A stretch of 64,000 nucleotides of DNA from contig CM070917.1 in the NCBI GenBank assembly GCA_036417435.1, positions 61,292,436 through 61,356,435 of the forward strand. The letters are read 5' to 3'. This DNA comes from Inia geoffrensis (taxonomy: Eukaryota; Chordata; Mammalia; Artiodactyla; Iniidae). Both the position numbers and the translations under genes were made by a program. The notes beneath the pieces were generated by a model. The model was not told the DNA's origin. It worked only from the letters and a program-made list of their open reading frames with translations, and did not search any database. Of this stretch, positions 55,801 to 64,000 are shown one piece after another (the stretch's first letter is position 1; the number at the start of each line of letters is the position of its first letter).

Positions 55801-57333
55801 GTTTAGGAAAAAGCTTGGGGCCATGCAGCTTCTCTGGTCCTGGCTCAGGAAGGTGGAGTGAGAGGGAGGGGCCGCTGCAGGTCGGATGGCAGAACTCTTG
55901 CAGCCTGACCATTAGGCCATGGAGCTAAGCCCCCTGGCCTGGAAGGTCCCCCAGAGTCCCTGCTCTTCCCAGAGGGGCTAAATCCTGCCTGAACGCCAGA
56001 GGGCTAAGGGTTCCCTTGGGGTCTGGCTACACATGGGGCCAGAGAGGGACAGTGGCCTGGAGCTAGGAGGCTGGATCACTTCCAGGTGACTCTGAGCACC
56101 TCTCCCCCTTCTCTTGACCAGTTTCCTCATCTGTCGATAAAAGGGTGCTGGATTAGGGCTGCTTAGTTAGGCTCCCCCTTGAGAGTCTAAGAAAGGTGAT
56201 GACTTTCTTCCCATAAAAAGCTACGCACCCACAATGCTTTACAGCTACTTCCGGAGGTTCAAGGACCACCCCCACCCCCTGCCCAGGTTAAGAGCCCCAG
56301 CTAGGTACTTTTTACAGCCCCCTTCCAGTTCCAGCATTCAGTGAGTGCCTGGAGGAAGCAGAAACAGAATAAGTGGAAACAGAATAAGTGGTGGTCATGT
56401 GGCCTCGCCTCTGTTGAGGGTTCCTCACCGGCCAGGCACTGCCGAGGAGCTTTCCACTCACAAACCAGTCTTCATCCTCATGCATTAAGACGCAGGGACC
56501 ACTGTTGGTCCCACCTACAGCTGAGAAAGCTGAGGCACAGAGAGGTTAAAGTATTTGCACAAGGTCACACAGCTAGGAAGCGGCAGAGCTGGAGTTCAAA
56601 GCCAAGCCATCTGGCCCCAGAGCCAGTGCTGGTGACAAAGGGTAAGAGCCTGGGATGGAGGATTCAGCAGTGGACCGACAGCAGGGGTCTGTGGCTCTTG
56701 GTTCCGAGTTGATTTCTTGGGGGTACTTAGCTTTTTTCTCCCCAGCACTCCACTGTCTACTCCAAGGGCACTTAAAACGTGTGGAAGCAGCAGCAAGAGG
56801 GAGGGTAGTGTTAGGGAAAATTCCGGCACCTATTTGTGTCAATATTGCCTAAACAGTCCCTGTATTAAGAGGGAACGTTACCAAAGAGGCAGGCTCTCAG
56901 CCCCTGGTGAAAGCTTGTTTATTTTTAACTCAGATTATAAAGGAGTGTGACTGAGGGGCTCGTATGAGGGCTTGCCACCCCCCGCCCCCACCCCCCAGCA
57001 TGATGCCCTAGCTCGGCCTGCCTACTGGGGCTGCTCTCAACTTCCCTGGGCTTCGCGCTAGCTGGGGTGGGCCGCTGGCGGATGTGCGAGCGAGACAGGG
57101 CCGGGTCTGCTCCCTCCTGTCTCACAGGTTCTTCTCTTCAACGGAAAGACAGACCCGTCTCCACCGAGGGGCGCCTCTCCCAGCCGAATACAGCTCACCT
57201 GCCCAGTGAGATGACAAACCTGCCAGCGGGGCTGGAGATGCACACGGACGTGCCTCCTGGGGAGGGACTCGAGGAGCCCACCCCGGCGCCAGGCTGCGGT
57301 CCACCACTGCTCACTGAGCAGAGCTATAAGTAA
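34429..57333 (+). CDS. QRICH2: QRICH2, glutamine-rich protein 2 (sperm flagellum); 20 coding exons
   Basis: Twenty exons join in phase to 5445 nt, 1814 residues plus TAA. QRICH2 is needed for sperm flagellum formation, and human loss-of-function variants cause multiple morphological abnormalities of the flagella (established). Layout: conserved N terminus and short coiled coils (residues 1-242, exons 1-4); a long Gln/Pro/Gly-rich low-complexity region in exon 5 (243-1156) built of degenerate about 10-residue repeats, with 24 near-identical units at residues 596-847; then coiled-coil and DUF4795-type sequence (exons 6-16) with CPAC, CLSC and CLSCPC cysteine motifs; and a variable C-terminal tail. 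Identification rests on protein recognition and on the neighbours PRPSAP1 and UBALD2. The human protein is about 1660 residues, so this one is longer, probably through repeat expansion. An alternative start one codon on (34432) is equally possible. Confidence 0.93.
35037..35129 (+). CDS. QRICH2: QRICH2 exon 2
   Basis: After acceptor acctttcag; encodes [20 protein letters not shown] to ELHPE; donor gtgacg, phase 0. Predicted helical. A GTCGGG donor 8 nt on is possible but would break frame. Confidence 0.82.
35130..36351 (+). other. QRICH2 intron 2
   Basis: Nothing recognised except a (GT)n-rich tract at 36257-36299, about 50 bp before exon 3. Confidence 0.7.
36352..36411 (+). CDS. QRICH2: QRICH2 exon 3
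   Basis: A 60-bp exon after cttcttccag encoding [20 protein letters not shown], a heptad-like coiled coil; donor gtaatc. Confidence 0.88.
36762..36832. repeat. (GT)n-rich microsatellite, QRICH2 intron 3
   Basis: Tandem GT with interruptions, ending about a dozen bases before the exon 4 acceptor. Confidence 0.9.
36845..36955 (+). CDS. QRICH2: QRICH2 exon 4
   Basis: A 111-bp exon after cactgtcag encoding [20 protein letters not shown] to GRKASRM; donor gtgaac, phase 0. Confidence 0.88.
37025..37400 (-). repeat. Old L1M-type LINE-1 fragment
   Basis: Diverged text like the reverse complement of L1M sequence (gtagattcctagaaacagaa; gcttttgccaaattac). Confidence 0.4.
37811..38032 (-). mobile_element. 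CHR-2-type SINE
   Basis: T-run, ttgcggtatgcggacctctc to agggaagcccc; imperfect flanking repeat cccagac. Confidence 0.92.
39218..39431 (+). mobile_element. CHR-2-type SINE, plus strand
   Basis: Starts gggcttccctggtggcgcaa and ends gcgtaccac plus a 22-nt A tail. The target duplication aaattaaaac is on both sides. Confidence 0.94.
39990..40330 (-). mobile_element. CHR-1-type SINE
   Basis: T-run, ggctgcgttgggtcttcgtt to agggaagtccc. The box-B segment carries a 9-bp duplication (cgaacccgtgaacccgtg). Confidence 0.88.
40985..41235 (-). repeat. Old L1M-type LINE-1 fragment
   Basis: Diverged; resembles the reverse complement of ancient L1 3' sequence. Tentative. Confidence 0.35.
41563..44305 (+). 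CDS. QRICH2: QRICH2 exon 5, large repeat-coding exon
   Basis: A 2743-bp exon after cttccaccag; donor gtgggt, phase 1. It begins [20 protein letters not shown], continues with degenerate 10-residue units (DQHG-V-PLG-type), then the near-perfect tract 42622-43377, more degenerate units, and ends with the conserved helical stretch [20 protein letters not shown]. The frame is open throughout. The 24 central units are 12 of 10 residues and 12 of 11 residues, the latter with an extra Ala codon. Confidence 0.93.
42622..43377 (+). repeat. QRICH2: Coding minisatellite, 24 units of 30/33 bp
   Basis: The unit encodes P-G-L-V-Q-P-G-A-(A)-G-Q. Nucleotide units are near identical (cctggtttggtgcagcctgg core). 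Length always changes by multiples of three, so the frame is never lost. Confidence 0.97.
44306..44897 (+). other. QRICH2 intron 5
   Basis: 592 bp with nothing recognised. Confidence 0.7.
44898..44974 (+). CDS. QRICH2: QRICH2 exon 6
   Basis: A 77-bp exon after tctccatag encoding [20 protein letters not shown] to QQEKAK; donor gtaagt, phase 0. Coiled coil. Confidence 0.88.
45428..45544 (+). mobile_element. Short tRNA-derived SINE, QRICH2 intron 6
   Basis: cgactccctggcggtgcagt head, gggttcaatccctgg B-box relic, T-rich 3' end. Flanked by the imperfect duplication ttagggagtggggg / ttggggaatggggg. The rest of intron 6 (44975-45646) is a MIR-like trace or blank. Confidence 0.7.
45647..45744 (+). 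CDS. QRICH2: QRICH2 exon 7
   Basis: A 98-bp exon after gatttgtag encoding [20 protein letters not shown] to LSLQLGILR; donor gtaaaa, phase 2. Confidence 0.86.
45745..46255 (+). other. QRICH2 intron 7
   Basis: 511 bp, nothing recognised. Confidence 0.7.
46256..46370 (+). CDS. QRICH2: QRICH2 exon 8
   Basis: A 115-bp exon after gcatgcag encoding [20 protein letters not shown] to ASLYLQDQ; donor gtgagg, phase 0. Coiled coil. Confidence 0.9.
46460..46605 (-). repeat. LINE-1 fragments
   Basis: Two short pieces in L1 minus orientation: gatattttctcctgttctgt and taggtgatttacggtgttgt. Confidence 0.55.
47498..49129 (-). mobile_element. 5'-truncated LINE-1 with 13-bp target duplication
   Basis: Minus strand: T-run (the A tail) from 47498, a 3'UTR, then the C-terminal part of ORF2 up to 49129. 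A minus-strand open stretch at 47895-48335 shows typical ORF2 C-terminal motifs ([33 protein letters not shown]). Frame and coverage are incomplete, so it is not a working element. The duplication atcacattctctt is at 47485-47497 and 49130-49142. A CHR-1 SINE at about 48592-48925 splits it. Confidence 0.93.
48592..48925 (-). mobile_element. CHR-1-type SINE nested in LINE-1
   Basis: ATTT-type tail, ggttgtgtcgggtcttcatt to agggaagtcccc. It interrupts the L1 between gtgcaaaagctt and aaaacttttaagtttaatta. Confidence 0.9.
49572..49832 (+). CDS. QRICH2: QRICH2 exon 9
   Basis: A 261-bp exon after cgtgcccag encoding [20 protein letters not shown], then a CPAC motif, then [20 protein letters not shown]; donor gtgatg, phase 0. 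DUF4795-type domain begins about here (inference). Confidence 0.92.
49833..50535 (+). other. QRICH2 intron 9
   Basis: 703 bp, G+C rich; nothing recognised. Confidence 0.7.
50536..50658 (+). CDS. QRICH2: QRICH2 exon 10
   Basis: A 123-bp exon after ctgctgcag encoding [20 protein letters not shown] to RQRQKDIE; donor gtgagg, phase 0. Confidence 0.92.
50746..50820 (+). CDS. QRICH2: QRICH2 exon 11
   Basis: A 75-bp exon after ggcctcccag encoding [20 protein letters not shown] to MEISV; donor gtaagg, phase 0. Confidence 0.92.
50893..51102 (+). mobile_element. CHR-2-type SINE in QRICH2 intron 11
   Basis: Well preserved: ggggcttccctggtggcgca to gcgcaccgc and an A tail of about 18. The target duplication aaaggctgagagag lies at 50879-50892 and directly after the tail. 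It sits 73 bp after exon 11. Confidence 0.94.
51227..51391 (+). CDS. QRICH2: QRICH2 exon 12
   Basis: A 165-bp exon after tccgggcag encoding [20 protein letters not shown] to [11 protein letters not shown]; donor gtgagg, phase 0. Confidence 0.93.
51506..51627 (+). CDS. QRICH2: QRICH2 exon 13
   Basis: A 122-bp exon after acccacag encoding [20 protein letters not shown] to ADEAAAMR; donor gtgagg, phase 2. The donor lies in a tandemly duplicated 37-bp unit; reading into the second copy meets TGA immediately, so the first donor is the productive one. Confidence 0.92.
51624..51703. repeat. 37-bp tandem duplication over an exon 13 donor
   Basis: The unit ggaggtgaggcctggaaggg starts at 51624 and 51661, with one mismatch by eye and a partial third start (ggaggtgtgc) at 51698. 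Confidence 0.95.
51704..52253 (+). other. QRICH2 intron 13, remainder
   Basis: 550 bp with nothing recognised. Confidence 0.65.
52254..52319 (+). CDS. QRICH2: QRICH2 exon 14
   Basis: A 66-bp exon after ctcctcacag encoding [20 protein letters not shown] and G; donor gtgagt, phase 2. Contains HFHCLSC, a possible metal-binding knuckle (inference). Confidence 0.92.
52567..52668 (+). CDS. QRICH2: QRICH2 exon 15
   Basis: A 102-bp exon after cctgcccag encoding [20 protein letters not shown] to VRQQSR; donor gtacgg, phase 2. Confidence 0.92.
53080..53283 (+). CDS. QRICH2: QRICH2 exon 16
   Basis: A 204-bp exon after cccccgcag encoding [40 protein letters not shown] and CLSCPCYR; donor gtgggc, phase 2. 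Confidence 0.92.
53374..53705. repeat. GT-rich minisatellite in QRICH2 intron 16
   Basis: About 330 bp of irregular (gaatgtgtgtg)-type units containing a pure (GT)n core near 53470-53490. Its complement explains the Thr/His-rich minus-strand frames. Confidence 0.93.
53837..53984 (+). CDS. QRICH2: QRICH2 exon 17
   Basis: A 148-bp exon after cttcactgcag encoding [20 protein letters not shown] to [10 protein letters not shown]; donor gtgggg, phase 0. Confidence 0.92.
54328..54415 (+). CDS. QRICH2: QRICH2 exon 18
   Basis: An 88-bp exon after ctccacag encoding [20 protein letters not shown] to LPDILNKD; donor gtgagt, phase 1. Confidence 0.92.
54416..55187 (+). other. QRICH2 intron 18
   Basis: Nothing recognised except a (GGAT)n-like run at 54966-55005. 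Confidence 0.7.
55188..55313 (+). CDS. QRICH2: QRICH2 exon 19
   Basis: A 126-bp exon after ctccatcag encoding [20 protein letters not shown] to LLAGNDS; donor gtagct, phase 1. Ser/Gln-rich tail. Confidence 0.9.
55668..55922 (+). repeat. Duplicate of QRICH2 terminal coding/3' sequence (copy A)
   Basis: Direct repeat of 57191-57457 lying in intron 19. About five substitutions and one 12-bp in-frame deletion separate the copies. The open frame of the last 43 codons survives, including the TAA at 55796-55798 and the AGTAAA overlapping it. An AG at 55669-55670 would join exon 19 in frame. Whether it is used as an alternative last exon is unknown. Confidence 0.95.
56400..56620 (-). repeat. MIR-like SINE remnant
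   Basis: Reverse-complement MIR core: cagctgagaaagctgaggca then aaggtcacacagctaggaag. Confidence 0.65.
57128..57333 (+). CDS. QRICH2: QRICH2 exon 20 with stop
   Basis: A 206-bp coding part after a strong acceptor (ctcctgtctcacag), encoding [20 protein letters not shown], then [20 protein letters not shown] to LLTEQSYK and TAA. This copy has the acceptor and the full exon, so I take it as the original. Confidence 0.88.
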
Positions 57334-57334
57334 A
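57329..57334 (+). terminator. QRICH2: Candidate poly(A) signal AGTAAA over the stop codon
   Basis: AGTAAA is a known minor poly(A) signal. No AATAAA or ATTAAA is seen in the next few hundred bases. If used, the 3'UTR would be only some 10-30 nt. Inference only. Confidence 0.35.
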
Positions 57335-57457
57335 TGTTTAGGAAAAAGCTTGGGGCCGTGCAGCTTCTCTGGTCCTGGCTCAGGAAGGTGGAGTGAGAGG
57401 GAGGGGCCGCTGCAGGTCGGATGGCAGACCTCTTGCAGCCTGACCATTAGGCCATGG

Positions 57458-60400
57458 CCCCCAAACAGGTTGGGCTGTTCTCTGAGGGTGCCAGGGCTTC
57501 GAGAGGGCTGAGTGTTGGACCCAGGGCCAGGAAGAGGCAGCACAGGCCAGACCCCAGGCTCCAGAGACTGGCGGGCCTGCAAGCGGTCTGCCCTCTCCTG
57601 ACCCCGGCTGGACCAGGTGCTGTGGCCTTCTCTGGCACCGGCACTGCCTTCCACCTGGGGAGGCTGGCCAGGGCACTCTGGTGAGGTTGGGATGCTTCAT
57701 GTCTGTGCTTGAGCTGTGCCTTGTGTATCTTGGAGCAAAGGTAGGGGTGGCAGCCCTCCTGCTGCTGGCAGGGAGGCTCCTGGCACATCCTGGGGGGGAG
57801 CAGTGCCACCAGCACCTGGGAAGGTTCCTGTTTGCTGTCCTCTGTGGCTTACCCTTGAGTGGCTGCTGCAGACGCAGGAGGGGCACAGACCCAGGGGCCG
57901 CCAGGGCTAGGTCGTGTCCCCATTCCCCTCCCCTCCCCACGCCTCCCCAGGAAGATAGAGCAGAAGTGTGCCTGGCACTTGCCAGGGGGTCTTGAGGCCT
58001 GGCCCTTGGCCTGCTTCAGTGTCACCCCGAACAGGCCAGAGGGCTCACTGCTGTCCCCCAAGTCCACTGTAAGGGACAAGCCCGTCCCCAGTCAAAGCCC
58101 CAGGGACAAGGGAGAGCTGCCCCGCACCGGGACCGAGGCCTCTGCAGTCATGGAAGCAGTTTTCCGCCTTCAGATCTGTTCTCAGCAGCTCCCTCCTCCA
58201 AGGTGGGGTTCCCTCCCCATCCCCCCAGTCCCCTCTGACATGGGAAAGGGATGTCTGGGCCCAGTAAGAGGGCTGCTTCAGGGTGTGAGTTGAGGGATGA
58301 CAGAGTCACACAGGAAAGTGTAGCAGGAAGTAACCGAGAAAAGGGTTTCTCCCTCGTCCCCTCTGTGGGCACAGGAGGGTGGAGTTGGCTGGGGGTGTCA
58401 TGGGTGGGGCAGGCGCTCCCTGCGGGAAGGGGCATCCCCCATCTCTCCCCATCTGCTGAGATCCCGTTCACTGTTGAACGCTGGGGTCCCAGTCGGCACC
58501 GCCCACACCCCCGCACCCTTTCCTCTGCAAGGGGGCGGCAGGGCCAGGCCCAGGCCTCCTCTGCTCCTGCCTGAGAAATGTCAGGTCACTGGCTCAGTGT
58601 CCCTGGCCTAGAATCCAAACTCACCAGCTTGGCAGGGAGGAGCAGCAGCCAGTCCTCCCCGATGCCCCCCCAAGGATGAGGGGTGACATTCCCCAAGCAG
58701 CCCAGGCCACCCCTGCCTCCCCGCACCTGGACCCGCCTGCCTACGCTCACCCAGGCCACCCAGCCCTGACCGCCCACGTGCCCACGAGGGGCCTTCCCCT
58801 TCCAGCCTGGGAAAGCACAGGTGGGCAGAGTGAGGGGTGCGGGAGGGAGGAGTCTCACAGGTTTCCAAGGAGGAAACAAAACTGAAACGACAAACCCAGC
58901 TTCAAAGTACATGATCACACGCAGAGGAGCCAAGGACAGCTGCGTCCCCACTTCTGCTCCACTCCTGCAGGGCCGGCCCCACAGGTGACCTTGTGAAGAC
59001 ACACAAGGCCCAGGAGCAGCACGGGCTGGCTTGCCAGGTGGGGCCCTTCCCAAGTGTCACTGCACGTTGGGCCTGAACCTCCAGGCCCCGCAGTCCTGAT
59101 CGACAGCAGTGCCTGGGCTGCTGAGAGAGGGAGGGAACGAGCCCACTCACACATGTTAAAGGGGTTTTTTTTTTTGCGGGGGGGCAGGGGGCTCAGGAGG
59201 AATCCCAAGCCTGGGGCCAGCCACCCACTCCTCCATTCGAGCAGACAAGCTCCTCACGCACCTGGCCACCTGCGCTGGAGTCTGAGAAGAGCCCAACTGC
59301 CATCACCGCTGCTTCCATTCCAGTGCCTGAAGGCCGAGCGAAGGTGGGAAGGGAAAGGAAGCCAGTCCTCTTGGGGTCCCACCCAGTCTCTGTGGCTCCC
59401 TGATCGCCTCGGTTGACCTTTGGGACAGGGCCACACAACATGCACATGGGGACAGGTTACCCCAAAGGAGGCTGAGGGGAGGGACAGCAGAGACAGGCTC
59501 AGCGGCAAGTGCCTGGGGGAGCAGGCAGAAGGTGGGGCTGCCATTGGGCCCCCAGGCGGGGAGGCAGCTCCCCGACTGCGGGCAAAGACAGGGGCTCCGG
59601 GGCTGAGGCCTAGCGTGCGGCGGGCTGCACGGTGGCGAGAGCCAAGGGGAGAGGGTTACCGTAACCAAGCCAGGACCTGTCCTTCCTCTCCTCCCCACGC
59701 CTAACTGGATCCAGCCTGTCGCGTGGCCCCCTGGCCGGGATGCCCCGTATCAGAGCATCCAGACCCTCCACGTGGCAATGGAGCTGGTCCCCCAACCGCA
59801 GCACAGCCGAGAGCCTCACCACCCCTCTGCCCAAGGAGCACGCTCTCCACACCAAGGTAAAGAAAGGCACCGCACACCAGGCAAGTTAGAAAAGTCTCTT
59901 TTAAGTTTTAAATTAAAATTTCACCCTGGTGAGATGACTGATTTGGGAACTAAATCCGAAGGCAAGCTCTCCACTCTGTTGTCCGCGGCCGGGCTGCACG
60001 GTGCGAGAGGCAGGGCAGCTGCGGGGGTCAAGCCCGCTGGCAGAGCCCGGGCTTCTGACCCCAGCTGGCTCTTAAAGTCCCGCACAAGCCCCGCACACCT
60101 AGATGGAGACAGGGGTGACACCGGGAGAGGCGACAAGAGCCGGAGAGCCGCTGGCTGGCGGTGGGGAGAGCCTCAGGACGGCGAAGAGGGCCCACACCTT
60201 CAGCCAGCCGGCGCACCCCTCCTGCCACCATCACGTGGAGTGGAGAGGTGGTGGTCCTTCTGATTCCAGAAGGTGTGGCCTTTGAGAGGAGGCAGCCGGC
60301 AGACACCTCGTGACGCAGGATCGTGCCACCTGGCTTCCAAGCACCTGTGCCTGGGACCGGGGTGGAGGACGGGGTGCTGGCCCAAGGGGAGGCTTCTCTG

Positions 60401-60717
60401 GCCCTTCCCCGCTGACCCAACACCCGTCAGCCAGCCCCATTCTCACATACATTAGTTACTTTTATATATTCATATATATATTATAGTTATATATTAAAAA
60501 GAGAAAAAACACTTGCCTGAAAACTCCTGAAGGACCCAAGTGGCTCAGGAAGTTTACTGTCCCCTCCACCCACAAAAATTCTCTTATAAAATCTTCCAGT
60601 GCGATCTTCAGGAAACCCCGCCCGCCCCAGCTCCCCCCACCCCGCCCCGGCCCTCCTGTGTCCCCACGACCCTGGACTGCCCCCCAGCTCCAGCCCAGCG
60701 CCCGGTGGCATCCAGTC
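57458..60717. other. QRICH2-UBALD2 convergent intergenic region and UBALD2 3'UTR
   Basis: G+C-rich sequence without recognisable protein exons. Its right part must include the UBALD2 3'UTR (minus strand). An AT-rich block (60445-60510) and a T/A-rich block near 59895-59930 are candidates for 3'UTR elements or its end. No canonical AATAAA seen on the minus strand. Confidence 0.55.
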
Positions 60718-61119
<402 letters not shown>

Positions 61120-61624
61120 CTATAGAGCCTTCCCACGGGGCTCACCCACACTGGGCCCTCCTTCCTCCCCGTTTTTCAGTCCATAAGCGGTTTCAGCAGG
61201 ACAAAAGCACCCCTTGCACCCTGAGCCAATAAAAACAGAAAACCGGGGGCGGACTCCTACAATTTTTGTCAAAACCGAAGAATGTTTCCTGATGCTTGGG
61301 AATGACGCTCTCTGAGTGTCAGAAGTAGATGGTTAATTCCGGCAGAAGCTAGGGTGTCAGATTGAAGCCAGGACAAGGGAGGCAGCCCAGGACACCGCTG
61401 CTGAGCGCCTCACCCTGGGTGAGAAACCAGCTGGCTCCTCAATAATCCGCCCTCAGACGTTCCGAGGTTGTTAGCCAAGGGAAGGCGGCCAGATCCAGGA
61501 TCCCCCTCCTATGCCAACCCCGGGGAGGCTGCACTTGCTTGGTGCTTGGGTCTGTTCCACATCCACAGCGCCAGCCAGCGGGCCTCGGGGCCTCAGCCTG
61601 CGCTCTCTCACTTCTCACCAGGGT

Positions 61625-61795
61625 GCTAGGTCATTCTGATGGTCCTCTCGGTTACAGATGAGGAAACTGAGGCCCAGAGCTCAGGTCACTGGACCAAAAA
61701 CACACCGCTGCAGGGCACAAGTTGAGAAGCCGGAATCCCGGGGCTCCCAGGTCTGCAGGCCCAAGCTCTTAACCTCTACCCAGCCCCACTCTGCA
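61625..61795 (-). repeat. MIR-like SINE remnant
   Basis: cagatgaggaaactgaggcc core, followed by a weak ccaagctcttaacctctacc. Confidence 0.6.
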
Positions 61796-62744
61796 CTTAA
61801 AGAGTCAAGTGCAACTTCATGCCTGGGCTCCCGGAGGACAAACACCGGCGTCTCCCAGCGGGCTGCCCTTGGCCAGATGCGGCCAGTGTCTCGGTCCGCT
61901 CAGCCCCTCTCAGCCCGCTTTGTGAGGGCAGCTGCAAACATCCCAGCGTGTGCTGTCTTCTGCCACTACCCTAAGCAGGGACCCCGGCCAGAAAGGGAAG
62001 GGGCTGGGCTGCTGGGCGGTAACTGGCAGCCTCCCTGCAAACAGCGGGGACCGCAGGCCTCCCGGCCCTGTGGCGTGCGGGGCATGGGGGTGCCACCCCC
62101 CGAGCACTTCACCAGGGTGCAGGGAGGAGGCGGCAGAGAACAAGGCCTGCCCAGAGCCAGTTCTGACCCAGCAGCAGCTTCCCCCTTTCCCAGGAAGCCA
62201 CGGGAGCCCTTCTTTGAATTTCTCCTAATTTTAGCAACACCGGCCCCTCCCCCAGGCACAGGGCTCAGGGAGCACGATTCTAGGGCTCCTCACCTGGCTC
62301 CCAGGGCTCTTTCCCGGGAGCTTCCACAGCTCTGCAATTAAACCCCAGCCCAGAAGGAGGACAGGCCCACGGGAGGGGGGCAAAGCCCCTCTGATGAACT
62401 GGGCCGGCTCCACACCAGCAGCTGGGGCGCTCCAACCAGTGTCCTCTCCAGGGAGGCCACAGGACCCGGCCGGGCCCCACCCAGACCATTTCCCTCCTCC
62501 CTTCACTCTTCCCCGCCCCCGGCCCCGGCCCCCAGGGCTGACTTCTCGGCAGCAGGAAACAATGAATGGGGGGGTTGGGGGGGACTGGCCAATTGCATCA
62601 CAGCATCGTGACCGACTTCCCCAGTTCACCGAGCCAGTGGAGCCTGTCTCCTCAGCAGCCACCCTGCCCTCCGTCGTTCCCTCCCCACCCCGGTCCCCGA
62701 CAGCGACAGCGGCCTGGATCCGGAGCAGGCCTGTGCCCACCTGC

Positions 62745-62865
62745 CTGTGTGAGCTCGGGCAAGTCCCTTAACCTCTCTGGAGTTTCTCTCTACTTCTATA
62801 AAGCCAGGGGTTTGGACCAGGCCCTGTAAAAGTCCCTCCAGCTCTGCTTCTAATAGCTATGGATG
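62745..62865 (+). repeat. MIR-like SINE remnant
   Basis: tgtgagctcgggcaagtccc then ttaacctctctggagtttct, the MIR core on the plus strand. Confidence 0.65.
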
Positions 62866-64000
62866 GAGCTTTCTAGCTCTCAAGCACACCCAGCGTCCAC
62901 TGCACCCTGCTAATGTCCTACTGCTTCGCAGCCAGTGTCTTTCTCCTCTTCCCGGCCCTTCCCAATCTAACCCAGGAGCCCTCCCTTGTCTAGGAAGAGG
63001 CCTCCGACTGTGTATGTACAGTCATCTATGGAACAACCATTTATCAGCAACTCTTGGCCTGGGTCACTTCTGGTATTTTTATCTAACATTTTTCTTTGAT
63101 TTATTATCTCTAAAAAAAAATTACCAACTCCTTGAGGGCAGGGATGGCGTTCTCTGAGGTGCTGGTTAGGAGCACTCATGGATACACTGATCATAATGTC
63201 TGTTAGAAAACCAGTGACAGCCCTTGAGGGGAGCTTCAAAAAGATTACAGTCCCTCAGGATTTGCAGGGAAGGAGCAACAGAACCTAAAAGGACAATCAG
63301 TCCCAGCTCTCTGGGGCGAGCCCCTCTGTTCAGGGCAGCACAGACTAGCTGTGCTGGAAGCCTGGACCTTTTGAAACGACCACAGTTGGTGGAGCAAACC
63401 GCAAGGCCCCTTTAGGAGGAGACGGAGGCAAGATGGAGGCAAGCTCCAGGCTCACACCGGAGCTTCCCATGGTCCGGTACAGGGGAGGGTCCCCTGGAGA
63501 TGAACCCCTCTTGGGTTTACCAAGAGCCCAGCCTCAACTGCCACAGCCCTGCGGCCAGCATAATTCTCATCATATTCTGATGCAGTTTTGTTTTTTGATT
63601 TATACAAACAGCATGGGCTGGTTAAAAGGGTCAAAAGCTGGTTAAAAGGGTCAAAACAGACCCCTCTCTACTTGTCCTTTGCAACTAGATGAATACAGAG
63701 CGCCAAAGACAAGACACAGCAGAGGAACCATTTGCAGCTTCTCCAGGCAAGGCAGCGGCTCTGAGAAGGGAGCCACAGGCAAGGATACCAAAATGCCAAA
63801 AATGTACTCCAGAAGCCATGACAGATCTCCTGGGGAATCATGTTTTACAATCCCTATCTTGGGGCCCTCCCCCCACCAGGAGGGCTAATAGGTAACTAGA
63901 GAGGTAGAGAAGGCATTCAATCCTCTAAAGTGAAAGGGATGTCCTATGCCCGTGGAAAGCAGGGCAGGAGGGCAAAGGCCCAGGCCTGGGGCCAGCTTGG

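Noticed and set aside
57681..57995. 104-codon plus-strand ORF downstream of QRICH2
   Set aside because: No splice context, domain or homology; G+C-rich intergenic sequence. Its Leu-rich look is not enough.

Overview
The window is nuclear DNA from a mammal, most probably a cetacean. At least eleven full-size CHR-type tRNA-derived SINEs of the kind abundant in whales and dolphins lie in it, alongside several shorter relatives, 5'-truncated LINE-1 copies and old MIR/L2/L1M fossils. Genes have short exons with GT-AG introns and CpG-rich 5' ends. The species is inferred from repeats only.

Layout, left to right. (1) About 1-31605, + strand: complete PRPSAP1 (PRPP synthetase-associated protein 1, PAP39), ten coding exons joining without a break into 385 codons plus stop, with a CpG-island promoter and a canonical AATAAA poly(A) signal. 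Its introns hold most of the SINEs, two LTR-like fossils, a 3 x 64-bp tandem repeat and a tRNA-like relic. (2) About 31.6-33.9 kb: intergenic, with one SINE. (3) 34429-57333, + strand: complete QRICH2, a sperm-flagellum protein, reconstructed as 20 coding exons (1814 residues). One 2.7-kb exon carries 24 near-perfect 10/11-residue Pro-Gly-Gln repeats; conserved coiled-coil and DUF4795-type sequence follows. Intron 8 contains a 1.6-kb LINE-1 split by a younger SINE. The 3' end of the gene is partly duplicated, and the exon 13 splice donor sits in a duplicated 37-bp unit. (4) 57334-60717: no gene exon recognised; it includes the likely 3'UTR of the next gene. (5) 60718-61038, - strand: last coding exon of UBALD2, convergent with QRICH2; its upstream exons (with the UBA-like domain) are not in the window. 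This order and orientation match the human 17q25 neighbourhood as I know it.

These are independent housekeeping and tissue-specific genes, not a pathway. PRPSAP1 modulates nucleotide precursor supply, QRICH2 serves the sperm flagellum, and UBALD2 is a little-studied UBA-like protein. I found no new biological system. The observations most worth following are the QRICH2 terminal-exon duplication that could act as an in-frame alternative last exon, the QRICH2 minisatellite-coded repeat, and the duplicated exon 13 donor.
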